This document shows, piece after piece, positions 1 to 6,559 of a stretch of 17,796 bases of DNA. Positions within the stretch are counted from its first letter, which is position 1; each line of letters opens with the position of its first letter. Location of the stretch: the NCBI GenBank assembly GCA_047623555.1, contig JBLHMP010000081.1, positions 1 to 17,796 of the forward strand. Reading direction: 5' to 3'. The notes beneath the pieces were generated by a model. It did no database searches. It saw nothing but the letters and a program-made list of their open reading frames with translations, and was not told where the DNA came from. Source of the DNA: NORP181 sp047623555. Lineage in GTDB: Bacteria; Pseudomonadota; Alphaproteobacteria; Rhodobacterales; Rhodobacteraceae. A program made the translations under genes and the position numbers.

Positions 1-127
1 GGCGATTACTGCCGTCATGCGAAAGCTCGTGGTGATGGCGAATGCGTTGCTAAGAGATGATCGGAAATGGACTGAAACACGGGCTTGACCAATACGGATA
101 CTCAGCGAATGTCAACAATCGCCTGCC
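1..127 (+). repeat. Left copy of a 127-bp inverted terminal repeat of the window (3' end of an IS110-type element)
   Basis: Bases 1-127 match the reverse complement of 17670-17796 base for base, and the match stops at base 128 (c here, a in the other copy). The repeat holds the last 28 codons of an IS110-type transposase and 39 bp beyond its stop. The rest of the element lies outside the window. The exact length fits an assembler k-mer of 127, so the true IS edge is probably at or within a few bases of 127. Confidence 0.9.
2..88 (+). CDS. IS110-family transposase, C-terminal fragment (left copy, cut by window edge)
   Basis: The reading frame starting at base 2 is open to a TGA at 86-88. Its 28 residues begin AITAVMRKLVVMANALLRDD and end in a short tail after a KW pair. 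The stretch TAVMRKLVVMANALLRD resembles the extreme C-terminus of IS110-family transposases (Transposase_20 domain side, after the serine-containing region). These enzymes are DEDD recombinases, and IS621 and relatives are guided by a bridge RNA. The N-terminal RuvC-like domain and any bridge RNA are outside the window. Only 39 bp follow the stop, which fits the IS110 group more than the IS1111 group, which has a longer 3' end. Identification is by remembered family resemblance. Confidence 0.7.
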   Translation, partial: AITAVMRKLVVMANALLRDDRKWTETRA

Positions 128-170
128 CTTTGCCTGGCAGGGCAGGCGAAACTTAGTTTCGATGAGAGGG
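128..170 (+). repeat. Palindromic mini-element PE1 (43 bp)
   Basis: It starts CTTTGCCTGGCAG, has an extra GGCAGG, then a stem CGAAACT (147-153) / AGTTTCG (155-161) with a 1-nt loop, and ends GATGAGAGGG. Its first base directly follows the 127-bp IS110 repeat. On the IS5 gene it follows the RKH codons. Its ends match the other copies (CNNTGCC at the start, GARAGGG at the end). Confidence 0.65.
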
Positions 171-190
171 ATGCTTGCGCGGATGCCACT

Positions 191-231
191 TATTACCTGA
201 CAGGCGATTGCGCAGCAATCTGCCAAGAGGG
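191..231 (+). repeat. Palindromic mini-element PE2 (41 bp)
   Basis: It starts TATTACCTGACAGG, carries a stem GATTGC (206-211) / GCAATC (215-220) with a 3-nt loop, and ends CCAAGAGGG. Removing 41 bp joins the transposase codons as GEG-EW, which is the expected IS5 sequence. The start departs from CNNTGCC at two positions. The arm GACAGGCGATTG also resembles the end of the IS110 element (GGCAGGCGATTG). Confidence 0.7.
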
Positions 232-265
232 CACCTTCTCCCTCAACCTTGATGCCTGTGCTGTC

Positions 266-280
266 CAATGCCCGAGAGGG
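266..280 (+). repeat. Shrunken palindromic mini-element PE3 (15 bp, hairpin missing)
   Basis: The 15 bp CAATGCCCGAGAGGG sit between the transposase codons for LLI and DST, where family members have no insertion. It consists of just the common left end (CAATGCC) joined by one base to the common right end (GAGAGGG). It adds five codons (PSRAL) in frame. It is either an internal deletion of a full element or the smallest mobile form. Confidence 0.65.
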
Positions 281-345
281 GATCAGGAGGTGCAGCGGGC
301 CTTGTGAACCGCGATACGGGATATTGACGAGCAGAGCCTTTTGTC

Positions 346-382
346 CCCTCTCGTGCATGTAAACATGCACTGTCAGGCAGTG
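346..382 (-). repeat. Palindromic mini-element PE4 (37 bp)
   Basis: On the minus strand it starts CACTGCCTGACAG, has a stem GTGCATGT / ACATGCAC (plus-strand 353-360 and 363-370) around 2 nt, and ends GAGAGGG. Removing it restores LCRRQK in the transposase, the usual IS5 stretch before the VNIPYRGS block. Confidence 0.8.
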
Positions 383-495
383 GTCGGCATAGGGTGCTGA
401 AATCCGGCACCGCCCAGTCCAGATCGATCAATCGCAGCAAGCTTTCCACGAACCCGGTTGTCTGTCGCAGCGCCATCCCGAACAGAACCTTCATC

Positions 496-535
496 CCCTC
501 TCAGTCATTGTTACACAATGACCTGCCGGGCAACG
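496..535 (-). repeat. Palindromic mini-element PE5 (40 bp)
   Basis: On the minus strand it starts CGTTGCCCGGCAGG, has a stem GTCATTG / CAATGAC (plus-strand 504-510 and 516-522) around 5 nt, and ends TGAGAGGG. Removing it restores the codons LTMKVLFGM, as expected for the family. The insertion lies in the Thr codon. Confidence 0.8.
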
Positions 536-630
536 GTCAGCCAGGTCTGGATTGCACAATCGCTATAGGTTTGCTGTCGTCCTCGTTTGCCGGACGGTTT
601 TGCCGCCCAGATCATGTCAGGATCGAACCA

Positions 631-665
631 CCTTACTGTGATGTAAACATCACCTGTCGGCAGTG
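631..665 (-). repeat. Palindromic mini-element PE6 (35 bp)
   Basis: On the minus strand it starts CACTGCCGACAGG, has a stem GTGATGT / ACATCAC (plus-strand 638-644 and 647-653) around 2 nt, and ends AGTAAGG. It lies between the transposase codons for SLTI and WFDP. Its right end is the least typical (TAAGG in place of GAGGG). Confidence 0.75.
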
Positions 666-798
666 GATTGTAAGAGAGCCGCGCTTCTTCAGCGCCGCGT
701 TCTAGGCAGGCCAGTTCTTGGTCTTGTAGCTCGGCGATATGGCTTTGCTCATACATACCAGCTACCACACTGGATTCATTACATGAATCCCACAAATT

Positions 799-816
799 GA
801 TTTGCGCAACAAAGCC
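799..816 (-). repeat. Terminal inverted repeat of the IS5-family element
   Basis: On the minus strand this reads GGCTTTGTTGCGCAAATC. It resembles the IS903-type end GGCTTTGTTGAATAAATC. It marks the outer edge of the broken IS5 element. Lrp coding sequence resumes immediately after it at 817. Confidence 0.75.
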
Positions 817-1183
817 ATACGCCGTGCTCAGAGCGCGTATGGCGTTTGAAAAATCCGGGCTGATTAAGAAATACAAAGCGGTTGTTGACCCAATTTTGCT
901 TGGCCTTAGTCATTTGACTGTGGAGCAGATTTCACTGGCGGCAACGTCCGATAACCACCTTGAGGATTTCAATACGGCAATCCTGGCTATTCCGGAAGTC
1001 GAGTCCTGCCTGATGATCGCAGGATCATTTGATTATGTTTTGGTCGTGCGCACCCGGGATATCGCCCACTACCGTGAGATTTTAGGAGAGCACATCAGTA
1101 AATTGCCAGGTATCCGCCAGACAAACTCATTTGCTGTCATGGAAGTGGTGAAAGAAGACAGAGAAGTTCACGTCGGAACATGA
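817..1183 (+). pseudogene. Lrp/AsnC-family regulator, N-terminus removed by IS5 insertion
   Basis: The surviving part begins in the recognition-helix region (AVLRARMAFEKSGLIKKY, matching the usual RRI..LE..GVI..Y motif). It continues as a full RAM/AsnC ligand-binding domain (AVVDPILLGL, then PEVESCLMIAGSFDYVLVV, then LPGIRQTNSFAVMEVVKE) to TGA 1181-1183. The first part of the helix-turn-helix is missing and its place is taken by the IS end at 799-816. A TTG within that IS end (797) or an ATG at 839 could start a 128- or 114-residue stand-alone effector domain. DNA binding as a normal Lrp is unlikely. It converges on the AsmA gene, 61 bp away. Confidence 0.75.
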
Positions 1184-1244
1184 CGCCAAGCGCTAGCGAT
1201 CAGACATGTTCACAAACCTTGGTCTCTCATTTCTTTGACGCCAG

Positions 1245-4028
1245 TTATTTCAGCTGAAGAATATCTGGAACACATAGTTTACGGTCTTTGGGCATGGTTG
1301 ATGCCCCATCCTGACGCCGCTCACGACGTGCCCCGTCTTTGACTTTGATCTTTGGTTTGGCAATCGGCCCAGCCACAGAAAAGGGCCAAGGGCTGCGTGA
1401 AAGCGGCTTGCCAATCCGGCGCGGCTGCCCTTCGATATCCAGTGTCTTGTTCCGTAGATTCACATCACCGGTCACCACAATTTGCACCTGATCGGTTTCT
1501 ATCACCGTCTTTTTCGTGGAAATCCGGCCCTTTGAAATATAAAGCGGCGCGCGGATACATGCAATTGTCACTGCAGGTCCCTTTTTCTTTGAGAACAGCC
1601 AAGGAACAACACCCAGCCCCGCCACATTCAAAAGCTGTGAATCAATGCTGCCGTTTCTCATCGAAACCGTGGCAGCACCGCCCATAGTGGCAAGAAATTC
1701 TTTGAACGAGGCATGGCTGCCAGCAATATCGAAATCGGCGCTCATAACACCGCTCGCCCTCTTTTTGAATCTCAGATCCTGCATGATTTTGCCAAAATTC
1801 CAGCCGCCAGTAGATCCAGATAGTTTCAGATTGCTAGGGTCTTCGTTCAGGTCCAAAGAGCCGCTAACATTAAAATGCGCCCCGTCATATTCCAGCTTTG
1901 CTGGCCCAAATTGCGCCTTGCCGTCTTTCATCACTAATTCGGTTTTCAGACTGCTGGTGTCGCCTTCGCCTTCGATTTTGCGAAGGTCTATTGTGACATT
2001 CAAATTCATGCCCGACAAAAGAATGGCCCGCCCAATAGGCACCAATGTCACTTCGCGAAATGGCCCGGACGCCTCGGGATCTCTATTATCGGCGATCGCA
2101 TCCTTGTCCGTATTTCCTGAGGCGGGCTGTTCTGGTGGATCAGTTTTACTACTGCTCTCGCTCGCGGGTTCGGGAGCGGGTTCGGGAGCGGGAGATTTGT
2201 CGTCTTTGGCCGCCGTTTTATCCAGCTTGCTAAGTTCATCCAGCTGCAGCGCCGCTGCAAATATGTCGCGAACTTGACCAACCTTGATCAGATCACTTTC
2301 AATCTGTCCCTGAACAATCGGATTTTCCACGCTAAGATTAAGATCCAATTTTAGATGAACCTGAGACTCTGCAACGGTAATCTTAGAATTGGATTTCCAG
2401 TTGGTTCCCTCGCTTGACAGATTAGTCGTCAGCTTCACCCGCCCGGTTTTGATCGGCTCTAGTTTCAGGGCACTCAGTACCTTTGCGCCAGACGGAACAT
2501 CAACTGCGATGTCCAATGCGACTTCGTTGAATCTAAGCACATTCTTAATTGAGCCGCTGACATTCAACGTCCACAGATCCGTATCAAGAGCGCTCGCCTT
2601 TAGGTCTGACAGAGCCAGTTCTTCGGAATTGCCAACCAAACGAAAACCGCCGGTAACATCCCCCAGCACGTCTGAGGCCTGAAACAACGAAGGCGCGATC
2701 AGGCTTGCCACTGGCACCGCCATTTTGCCGTTTATATCGATGCCTTCCAGCTTGAGCGCATCCGTGACAGCCCCCTCAAAAACCAGGAAATTCGCCTCGG
2801 GCGGGCCGAGCCGCAAAACCACCTTTCCGACACTCAACAACCCTTGCGGGGTGCGTGAAATTTCCGAAAATGAAATCGGTGGCGGCCCAACGCCATGTGT
2901 ATCTAAAACAAAGCCGTTGGTCTGGATCACCATCCGTCGAAGCGGCGGCCCATCTGTTTGAGCGGCGATTTGCATGTCGACAGCTATCAGCTTCAGTTTC
3001 TGCATCTCTTTGACCGGCGCGGGCTCTTTGTCCTTGGGGTACAGCCGAATACTGGTATCCAGAGTCATATCAGTCGGGTCACCTATTTTGCCCAATTCAC
3101 CCGTCAGTTTCAGGCTCTGTCCACCATCCAACGTGACTAGGACATCCAGATCGCTGACCTTTGCGATGCCCTCGGAATGTTTGAATACCGCCTTAACATG
3201 GCCGGTCCCTGTCAGAGATTTTTCAAGCTTGACCACATCCAAAAGCTGGGCAAGTTCCGCAATCTCCAGCGACACAGCGATGGCATACCCCGCATCATAG
3301 CCAGCGGCTTCCGGCGTTCCGTCCAGCGTTAGACTGATCTGACTAAAATCTACCATAACTTTAAACGGCTGTTTTTGTGGAAAATTCCCTTTTAGGGTCA
3401 GGTTTTCCCCGTTCAACGTACCGGCCCCCGCCAAAATCACCGGTGCAGAAAGGTCCTCTTTGCTTAGCTCAAACGACGCCATAAGCAGATCAAGGTCCAG
3501 ACCGTTTCGCGCATCCTGATAGGCTAGGCCTGAATCTGAAAACTGGATACTGTGACCTGCCAAAAAGCCCACCACATTGCCGCCGTTGCCTTTTGTGCCA
3601 AGCGAAGATTGTTTGGCAGTGACGTCATGTGCAACGCTTGACCAAGACGTCGTTCCATCCTTGTCGACGACAAGTTTGACTTTGGCACCATCCGCACGAA
3701 GATCACTCAGATTGATCCGACCCTTTAACAAATCGACCAATGCCACATCAAATTCCAGCTGTTCAATCTCGGCCAGACGAACATCGGTCATGTTTTTGCT
3801 GGGCAACACCAGACCATTGGTCACCACATGTAACGTTTGGCCAAGATCAATACGCACGCCACCGATGATCTCAACGCTTTGACCCAGCTTTTGGGTCAAA
3901 AGCCGCGCCGTCATGGCGCCGCGTGTTTCGGCCAGAATAGACGAGGACAACAGCAGCCAAACAGCAAACAATGCCAGCACAAACAAGCCAGCCATAAGGA
4001 TGGCAATTCTTTTGATCCAAGGTATCAC
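1245..4028 (-). CDS. AsmA family protein (inner-membrane anchored, large periplasmic domain)
   Basis: A 927-residue protein starting with GTG 4026-4028. An AGGAGA ribosome site lies 5 bp upstream, which supports this start. Residues about 8-30 form one membrane helix with a positive N-terminal side (WIKR), so the bulk faces the periplasm. The N-terminal part fits AsmA (RGRINLSDLRADGAKVKLVVDK, the typical repeating beta-strand pattern). The C-terminal part contains the usual MRNGSIDSQLLNVAGLGVVPWLFSKK region and DVNLRNKTLDIEGQP. A Pro/Glu/Ser-rich linker lies near residues 605-655. AsmA-like proteins are bridge-type lipid-transfer or outer-membrane biogenesis factors. This one is longer than E. 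coli AsmA (about 617) but normal for alphaproteobacterial members. It appears intact amid decayed neighbours and is probably transcribed alone. Confidence 0.85.
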   Translation of the reverse strand: MIPWIKRIAILMAGLFVLALFAVWLLLSSSILAETRGAMTARLLTQKLGQSVEIIGGVRIDLGQTLHVVTNGLVLPSKNMTDVRLAEIEQLEFDVALVDLLKGRINLSDLRADGAKVKLVVDKDGTTSWSSVAHDVTAKQSSLGTKGNGGNVVGFLAGHSIQFSDSGLAYQDARNGLDLDLLMASFELSKEDLSAPVILAGAGTLNGENLTLKGNFPQKQPFKVMVDFSQISLTLDGTPEAAGYDAGYAIAVSLEIAELAQLLDVVKLEKSLTGTGHVKAVFKHSEGIAKVSDLDVLVTLDGGQSLKLTGELGKIGDPTDMTLDTSIRLYPKDKEPAPVKEMQKLKLIAVDMQIAAQTDGPPLRRMVIQTNGFVLDTHGVGPPPISFSEISRTPQGLLSVGKVVLRLGPPEANFLVFEGAVTDALKLEGIDINGKMAVPVASLIAPSLFQASDVLGDVTGGFRLVGNSEELALSDLKASALDTDLWTLNVSGSIKNVLRFNEVALDIAVDVPSGAKVLSALKLEPIKTGRVKLTTNLSSEGTNWKSNSKITVAESQVHLKLDLNLSVENPIVQGQIESDLIKVGQVRDIFAAALQLDELSKLDKTAAKDDKSPAPEPAPEPASESSSKTDPPEQPASGNTDKDAIADNRDPEASGPFREVTLVPIGRAILLSGMNLNVTIDLRKIEGEGDTSSLKTELVMKDGKAQFGPAKLEYDGAHFNVSGSLDLNEDPSNLKLSGSTGGWNFGKIMQDLRFKKRASGVMSADFDIAGSHASFKEFLATMGGAATVSMRNGSIDSQLLNVAGLGVVPWLFSKKKGPAVTIACIRAPLYISKGRISTKKTVIETDQVQIVVTGDVNLRNKTLDIEGQPRRIGKPLSRSPWPFSVAGPIAKPKIKVKDGARRERRQDGASTMPKDRKLCVPDILQLK
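2165..2192. repeat. 12-bp tandem repeat, 2.3 units, inside the AsmA gene
   Basis: The unit cgggttcgggag occurs twice in a row, followed by cggg. On the minus strand it encodes the PAPEPAPEPA stretch of the flexible linker. In-frame slippage there would change only linker length. Confidence 0.8.
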
Positions 4029-4279
4029 TGTCGTCTCCTGACATCGTCAGACCCTCAGCCTAAGTTCGCCGAACGCGACGGCATTACCCGCGGCCGACCG
4101 AATTTAGCCGACATCTCAGGTGGGGCCGCACTAACTGGTAGTGCAAGATCTACTTCAGGTCCATTAAGATGAGGTGCATAGCCCTTTCTGCCTTTGACCC
4201 GTGTCACCAACGCCCCACAACAATAGTCTTTGCAGTTAACACAGCCTTTCAAGGCACATTCATCAAACAGATTCATAAT
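4029..4279. other. Divergent intergenic region between AsmA and a decayed secreted-protein gene
   Basis: The 251 bp should hold the AsmA promoter (minus strand) and the former promoter of the gene at 4280. The only clear site is the AsmA ribosome site (tctcct at 4033-4038 on the plus strand). A minus-strand frame at 4055-4276 encodes 73 residues with several cysteines. It shows no family resemblance and no convincing ribosome site, so it is not called as a gene. Confidence 0.5.
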
Positions 4280-4608
4280 ATGTCTGCAAAACTAATCTGC
4301 CTGACCTCTGGTATTGCCCTTATGGCAAGCGCTGCGGTGGCTGACATGAACTTTAACCCTATTAGCCACTTTGCAACCGCCCCAACAATCCTGAACCGAT
4401 GCTGGAATCCTCCACAGAGATCATCAGTGTTTCAAGTGATGATATGATACTGGCCTATTCAGATAGCTCTTTGGGGGGCCGTTGGGTTTATTGACATTAC
4501 TGATCCGCCCACCCCGCTGCCCCTGGGCTGCATTGATGTCGGGGCGAACCAACCGCCGTGTCGATTAACGGCCAGACCGCCTATGTCAGGGTGAATACCC
4601 GTCACTGA
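4280..4608 (+). pseudogene. Secreted LVIVD/beta-propeller-type protein, frameshifted and truncated
   Basis: Reading starts at ATG 4280 with a signal peptide (MSAKLICLTSGIALMASAAV, cleavage near AVA-D), then FNPISHFATA. About base 4384 the sense frame shifts: NNPEPMLESSTEIISVSSDD and ILAYSDSSLGG. A second shift at the G6 run 4473-4478 gives VGFIDITDP and PLGCIDVG. A third at the G run before 4548 gives EPTAVSINGQTAYVRVNT, ending at TGA 4606-4608. This order (STEII..S.D, YSDSPLG, GFIDITDP, EPTAVS) matches the N-terminus of exported LVIVD-repeat proteins often annotated as alkaline phosphatases in Rhodobacterales. The remaining several hundred residues are absent, replaced by IS debris. Confidence 0.55.
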
Positions 4609-4619
4609 GCCGGTAGGCT

Positions 4620-4652
4620 AAGTACGTCTGGGGAAAGGGCAAGAACGTACTT
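4620..4652. repeat. 8-bp inverted repeat with 17-nt spacer
   Basis: Arms aagtacgt (4620-4627) and acgtactt (4645-4652) are perfect complements. There is no T-run after either arm, so it is not a clear terminator. It lies in IS debris next to an IS5-type end and may be part of the lost element. Confidence 0.4.
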
Positions 4653-4657
4653 CACCT

Positions 4658-4675
4658 GATTTGTGCAACAAAGAA
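4658..4675 (-). mobile_element. Remnant terminal repeat of an IS5-family element
   Basis: On the minus strand the 16 bases CTTTGTTGCACAAATC match the IS5/IS903-type end at 799-816 except for one base. The outermost GG is replaced by TT. The former element interior would lie to the left. Nothing else of it is recognisable. Confidence 0.5.
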
Positions 4676-4689
4676 TGTCTGAAGGCCAA

Positions 4690-5082
4690 TCAGGATTCGT
4701 TGCTGTCCGACGCGCGGTCCTGTTTCAGCAAGGCCTCAGCAGACAAGGAGTTATTGTCGAGTCTGGTGTTTGAGGCTCTGGGGTCATGCACCAGAGCCGA
4801 GCGGAACGTCACTGGCTTGCCGTCTTTGGATCGCACCTTAGGAATCCGCACATTCACCGGGCCAATGCCCGTTTGAACGGGGCGCGATGAGTGATTGCCG
4901 TTGCGAACGACTGCCGCATGATCCGCTGCCGTGCGTGTGTCCGCAAATTGTCCGACAAAACCTTCAAGCTCAGCTTCAAAAGCTGAGGCTATCAGTTGCT
5001 GCGCTCCTGTTCACAGCAAATCCGTCAAGGCGTCTGAAACTCCGTCTCGACTGGCAAAATCAACAATGTTATCCATTTCCAT
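4690..5082 (-). pseudogene. IS256-family transposase, N-terminal remnant
   Basis: Reading from ATG 5080-5082 gives MEMDNIVDFASRDGVSDALT, then DLL, a TGA at 5011-5013 (codon 24, probably from CGA) and TGAQQLIASAFEAELEGF. It goes on through DTRTAADHAAVVRNG, GPVNVRIPKVRSKDG and VTFRSALV. This is the typical opening of IS256-family (Transposase_mut) enzymes. Similarity stops near base 4788 where PPYVR is expected; the frame then runs on into unrelated sequence to a stop at 4690-4692. The DDE catalytic domain is lost. The upstream edge near 5095 abuts an ISAs1 fragment read the other way. Confidence 0.75.
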
Positions 5083-5103
5083 GGCGGTGAATTTCCTTTA
5101 GGG

Positions 5104-5282
5104 AAGAGGCCGCAGACAACCGAAAGGACAATGGTCCTGCCAACATCGCCATCCTGCGCCACCGTGCCCTCGACGTTGCCCGGCGCGACACATCCAAGGG
5201 TTCGCTCTCAATCAAACTGACGCGAGCGGGGTGGGATGAGGCATCTCTTTTGAGCCTTCTCAAACAGTTAGGCGGATCATAG
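5104..5282 (+). pseudogene. ISAs1-family transposase, C-terminal remnant
   Basis: The frame ending at TAG 5280-5282 reads DNRKDNGPANIAILRHRALD, then VARRDTSKGSLSIKL, RAGWDEASLLSLLKQL. The sequence K-x-x-GPANIA-LR--AL, followed by KGS and AGWD---LL, is the standard C-terminus of ISAs1-family transposases. The bases just after the stop (gttatatgcgattgcc, 5283-5298) look like the inner side of an ISAs1-type terminal repeat. The N-terminal 300 or so residues are missing; the IS256 remnant takes their place. Confidence 0.75.
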
Positions 5283-5414
5283 GTTATATGCGATTGCCTT
5301 GGGTTTTTACCTACGTTAGCTGACAGGCTTCAACATCATCATTCCCCCCTACAGGGAAATTGGTTCAGCGAGACCACCCCAAATCGAGTAGGAATTTTCA
5401 GCAAAACTCACCCA

Positions 5415-6332
5415 TTATTGAGCTTCTGTCACCGCGATTTCAGCCATTTCAAGGATCGCCTCACGTGTGTTCGCAACCGCAATAAAACGCGCGTTGTGGC
5501 AAAATTTGGCGCCTTTAACGCCGCTTGCCTCTTCGAGCGCAGTATCCGTCAGGCCAGCCCAGGCGGCTGGTAGATCGGCGCGTTGATCGAAGGTATCATT
5601 TGACAGCTTGATGCCGTTCAATGCCCAATCATCACCACGTGAATGCACCACAAACAGGATGTGGTCGGCCTCCGATTGATCAAGCGCAGAACGATAAGGC
5701 ATGCCCATAGGAAGCTCGAGTATCGGCGATGTACCCGCTTTGGTGATTGCATCAATCACGATGCCCTGTGCCCGAGATTTCGCCGCGAGATTGCGAATTT
5801 TGGCCTCGACAAAAATTCGTGCAATGGGCAAGGCAGCTCGGAATGCATCGTCGTATGCCGTTGGCAAAATATCGTCAAATACCGGCTTTAAGCTTCCCAA
5901 AAGTGCGGGCAGCGTCAGGATCGACAAGGGCCCCGCGACAGACGGCTCTATGGCTCCGTTGTCCAGCAGGTCAATCGGCAGCACAAATTTGGTGTCAAAC
6001 TTGCTGTGAATGGCCTCAACGTCATCCACAGGCACGTCCATCGCCGCCAGATACGCCCGCCCATAATGCGCCCAGATCAGACCAAAGGAACTGAACGGCT
6101 GGCCATCGGCGCGCAGCGGGCCGGGGCGTTGGTGGTGATCAAAAATCTGCGCCTCGCCATCATATGTGCCCCCGACATCGTAGATGATCTTATCCGCTGC
6201 CGGTGTGACCCACTGGCGGTCCCGACTACGTAGCAACGCCGCCTGCGGGAACAGGCGCGTGAGCACGACCGAGGACAACAGCTCATCGGCATGAAAACCG
6301 CCAGAATGGGTAACAAGATGGGTGATGGTCAT
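5415..6332 (-). CDS. MYG1 family protein (DHH-like metal-dependent nuclease/hydrolase)
   Basis: A 305-residue protein starting at ATG 6330-6332 with GGAG 8 bp upstream. Metal-binding motifs sit where the MYG1/UPF0160 family has them: THSGGFHADELLS (residues 8-20), DVGG (52-55) and FDHHQRP (64-70). The tail has VKGAKFCHNARFIAVANTRE. Eukaryotic MYG1 is a 3'-5' RNA exonuclease related to DHH enzymes. The bacterial role is less clear, so no specific reaction is claimed. Length is normal for bacterial members and no damage is visible. It stands alone between IS debris (left) and decayed metabolic genes (right), so it probably has its own promoter in 6333-6560. Confidence 0.85.
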   Translation of the reverse strand: MTITHLVTHSGGFHADELLSSVVLTRLFPQAALLRSRDRQWVTPAADKIIYDVGGTYDGEAQIFDHHQRPGPLRADGQPFSSFGLIWAHYGRAYLAAMDVPVDDVEAIHSKFDTKFVLPIDLLDNGAIEPSVAGPLSILTLPALLGSLKPVFDDILPTAYDDAFRAALPIARIFVEAKIRNLAAKSRAQGIVIDAITKAGTSPILELPMGMPYRSALDQSEADHILFVVHSRGDDWALNGIKLSNDTFDQRADLPAAWAGLTDTALEEASGVKGAKFCHNARFIAVANTREAILEMAEIAVTEAQ

Positions 6333-6559
6333 GGGTGTGCTCCAACGGGACGCTCAAATAAAAAAGGCGACTGGACCAGCCGTTCTTAGTGGGATGTTAA
6401 AGAGCGTGTGTCAAATGTGTGCAGCCAGATCAAGATTTAAATTATTGGAAACCATTTGGTTCGGATGCGAGTTCTTTGATCCGCGCGCCTGCTTGATAGA
6501 TTTTACCGCAACCTGTTTGTCTCTGTCAGTTGACAGGAAGTTCAGCGCTTTGTCGGGCT
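6333..6559. other. Non-coding stretch upstream of MYG1
   Basis: The 227 bp hold the ribosome site of MYG1 and presumably its promoter. A 14-bp palindrome (ctgtca gt tgacag, 6523-6536) is present. No convincing gene is visible. The right side merges into the decayed 3' end of the GMC oxidoreductase. Confidence 0.4.

Larger units (their letters stand above)
171..752 (-). pseudogene. IS5-family transposase, N-terminal part, split by palindromic inserts
   Basis: Read from ATG 752, the translation is MSKAISPSYKTKNWPA, then a TAG at 702-704 where family members usually have Tyr, then NAALKKRGSLTI. Taking out the inserts gives a continuous IS5-type N-terminal half: WFDPDM, KRGRQQTYSD, MKVLFGMALRQTTGFVESLL, VNIPYRGSQGPLHLLI, then DSTGIKVEGEG (the first catalytic Asp is in DST) and EWHPRKH. 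The six inserts are at 631-665, 496-535, 346-382, 266-280, 191-231 and 128-170. Apart from the single nonsense codon and the inserts, I see no other frame damage. The C-terminal half, with the remaining DDE residues, is gone. The gene is dead as it stands. Confidence 0.8.
128..816 (-). mobile_element. Degenerate IS5-family (IS903-like) element, 3' part lost to the IS110 element
   Basis: The element is read on the minus strand. Its outer end is the 18-bp inverted repeat at 799-816. A 5' leader (753-798) and a transposase gene starting at 752 follow. The gene is interrupted by six short palindromic elements and then cut off at 127, where the IS110 end begins. The insertion split a Lrp/AsnC gene, whose remaining 3' part starts at 817. 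The other terminal repeat and any target duplication are missing from the window. The 8-bp perfect inverted repeat ggattcat/atgaatcc at 772-790 lies in the leader and may be a promoter-region hairpin. Confidence 0.75.

Noticed and set aside
128..665. CRISPR array or integron attC cluster
   Set aside because: The hairpin units have no constant repeat with spacers, their arms all differ, and the DNA between them is transposase coding sequence; no attC core sites and no integrase nearby.
4055..4276. Minus-strand 73-residue cysteine-containing frame upstream of AsmA
   Set aside because: No recognisable family, no convincing ribosome site, and it covers the divergent promoter region; likely chance.
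5315..5360. gctgacaggc as another palindromic element
   Set aside because: Only the GACAGG piece matches; no inverted arms and no GARAGGG end.
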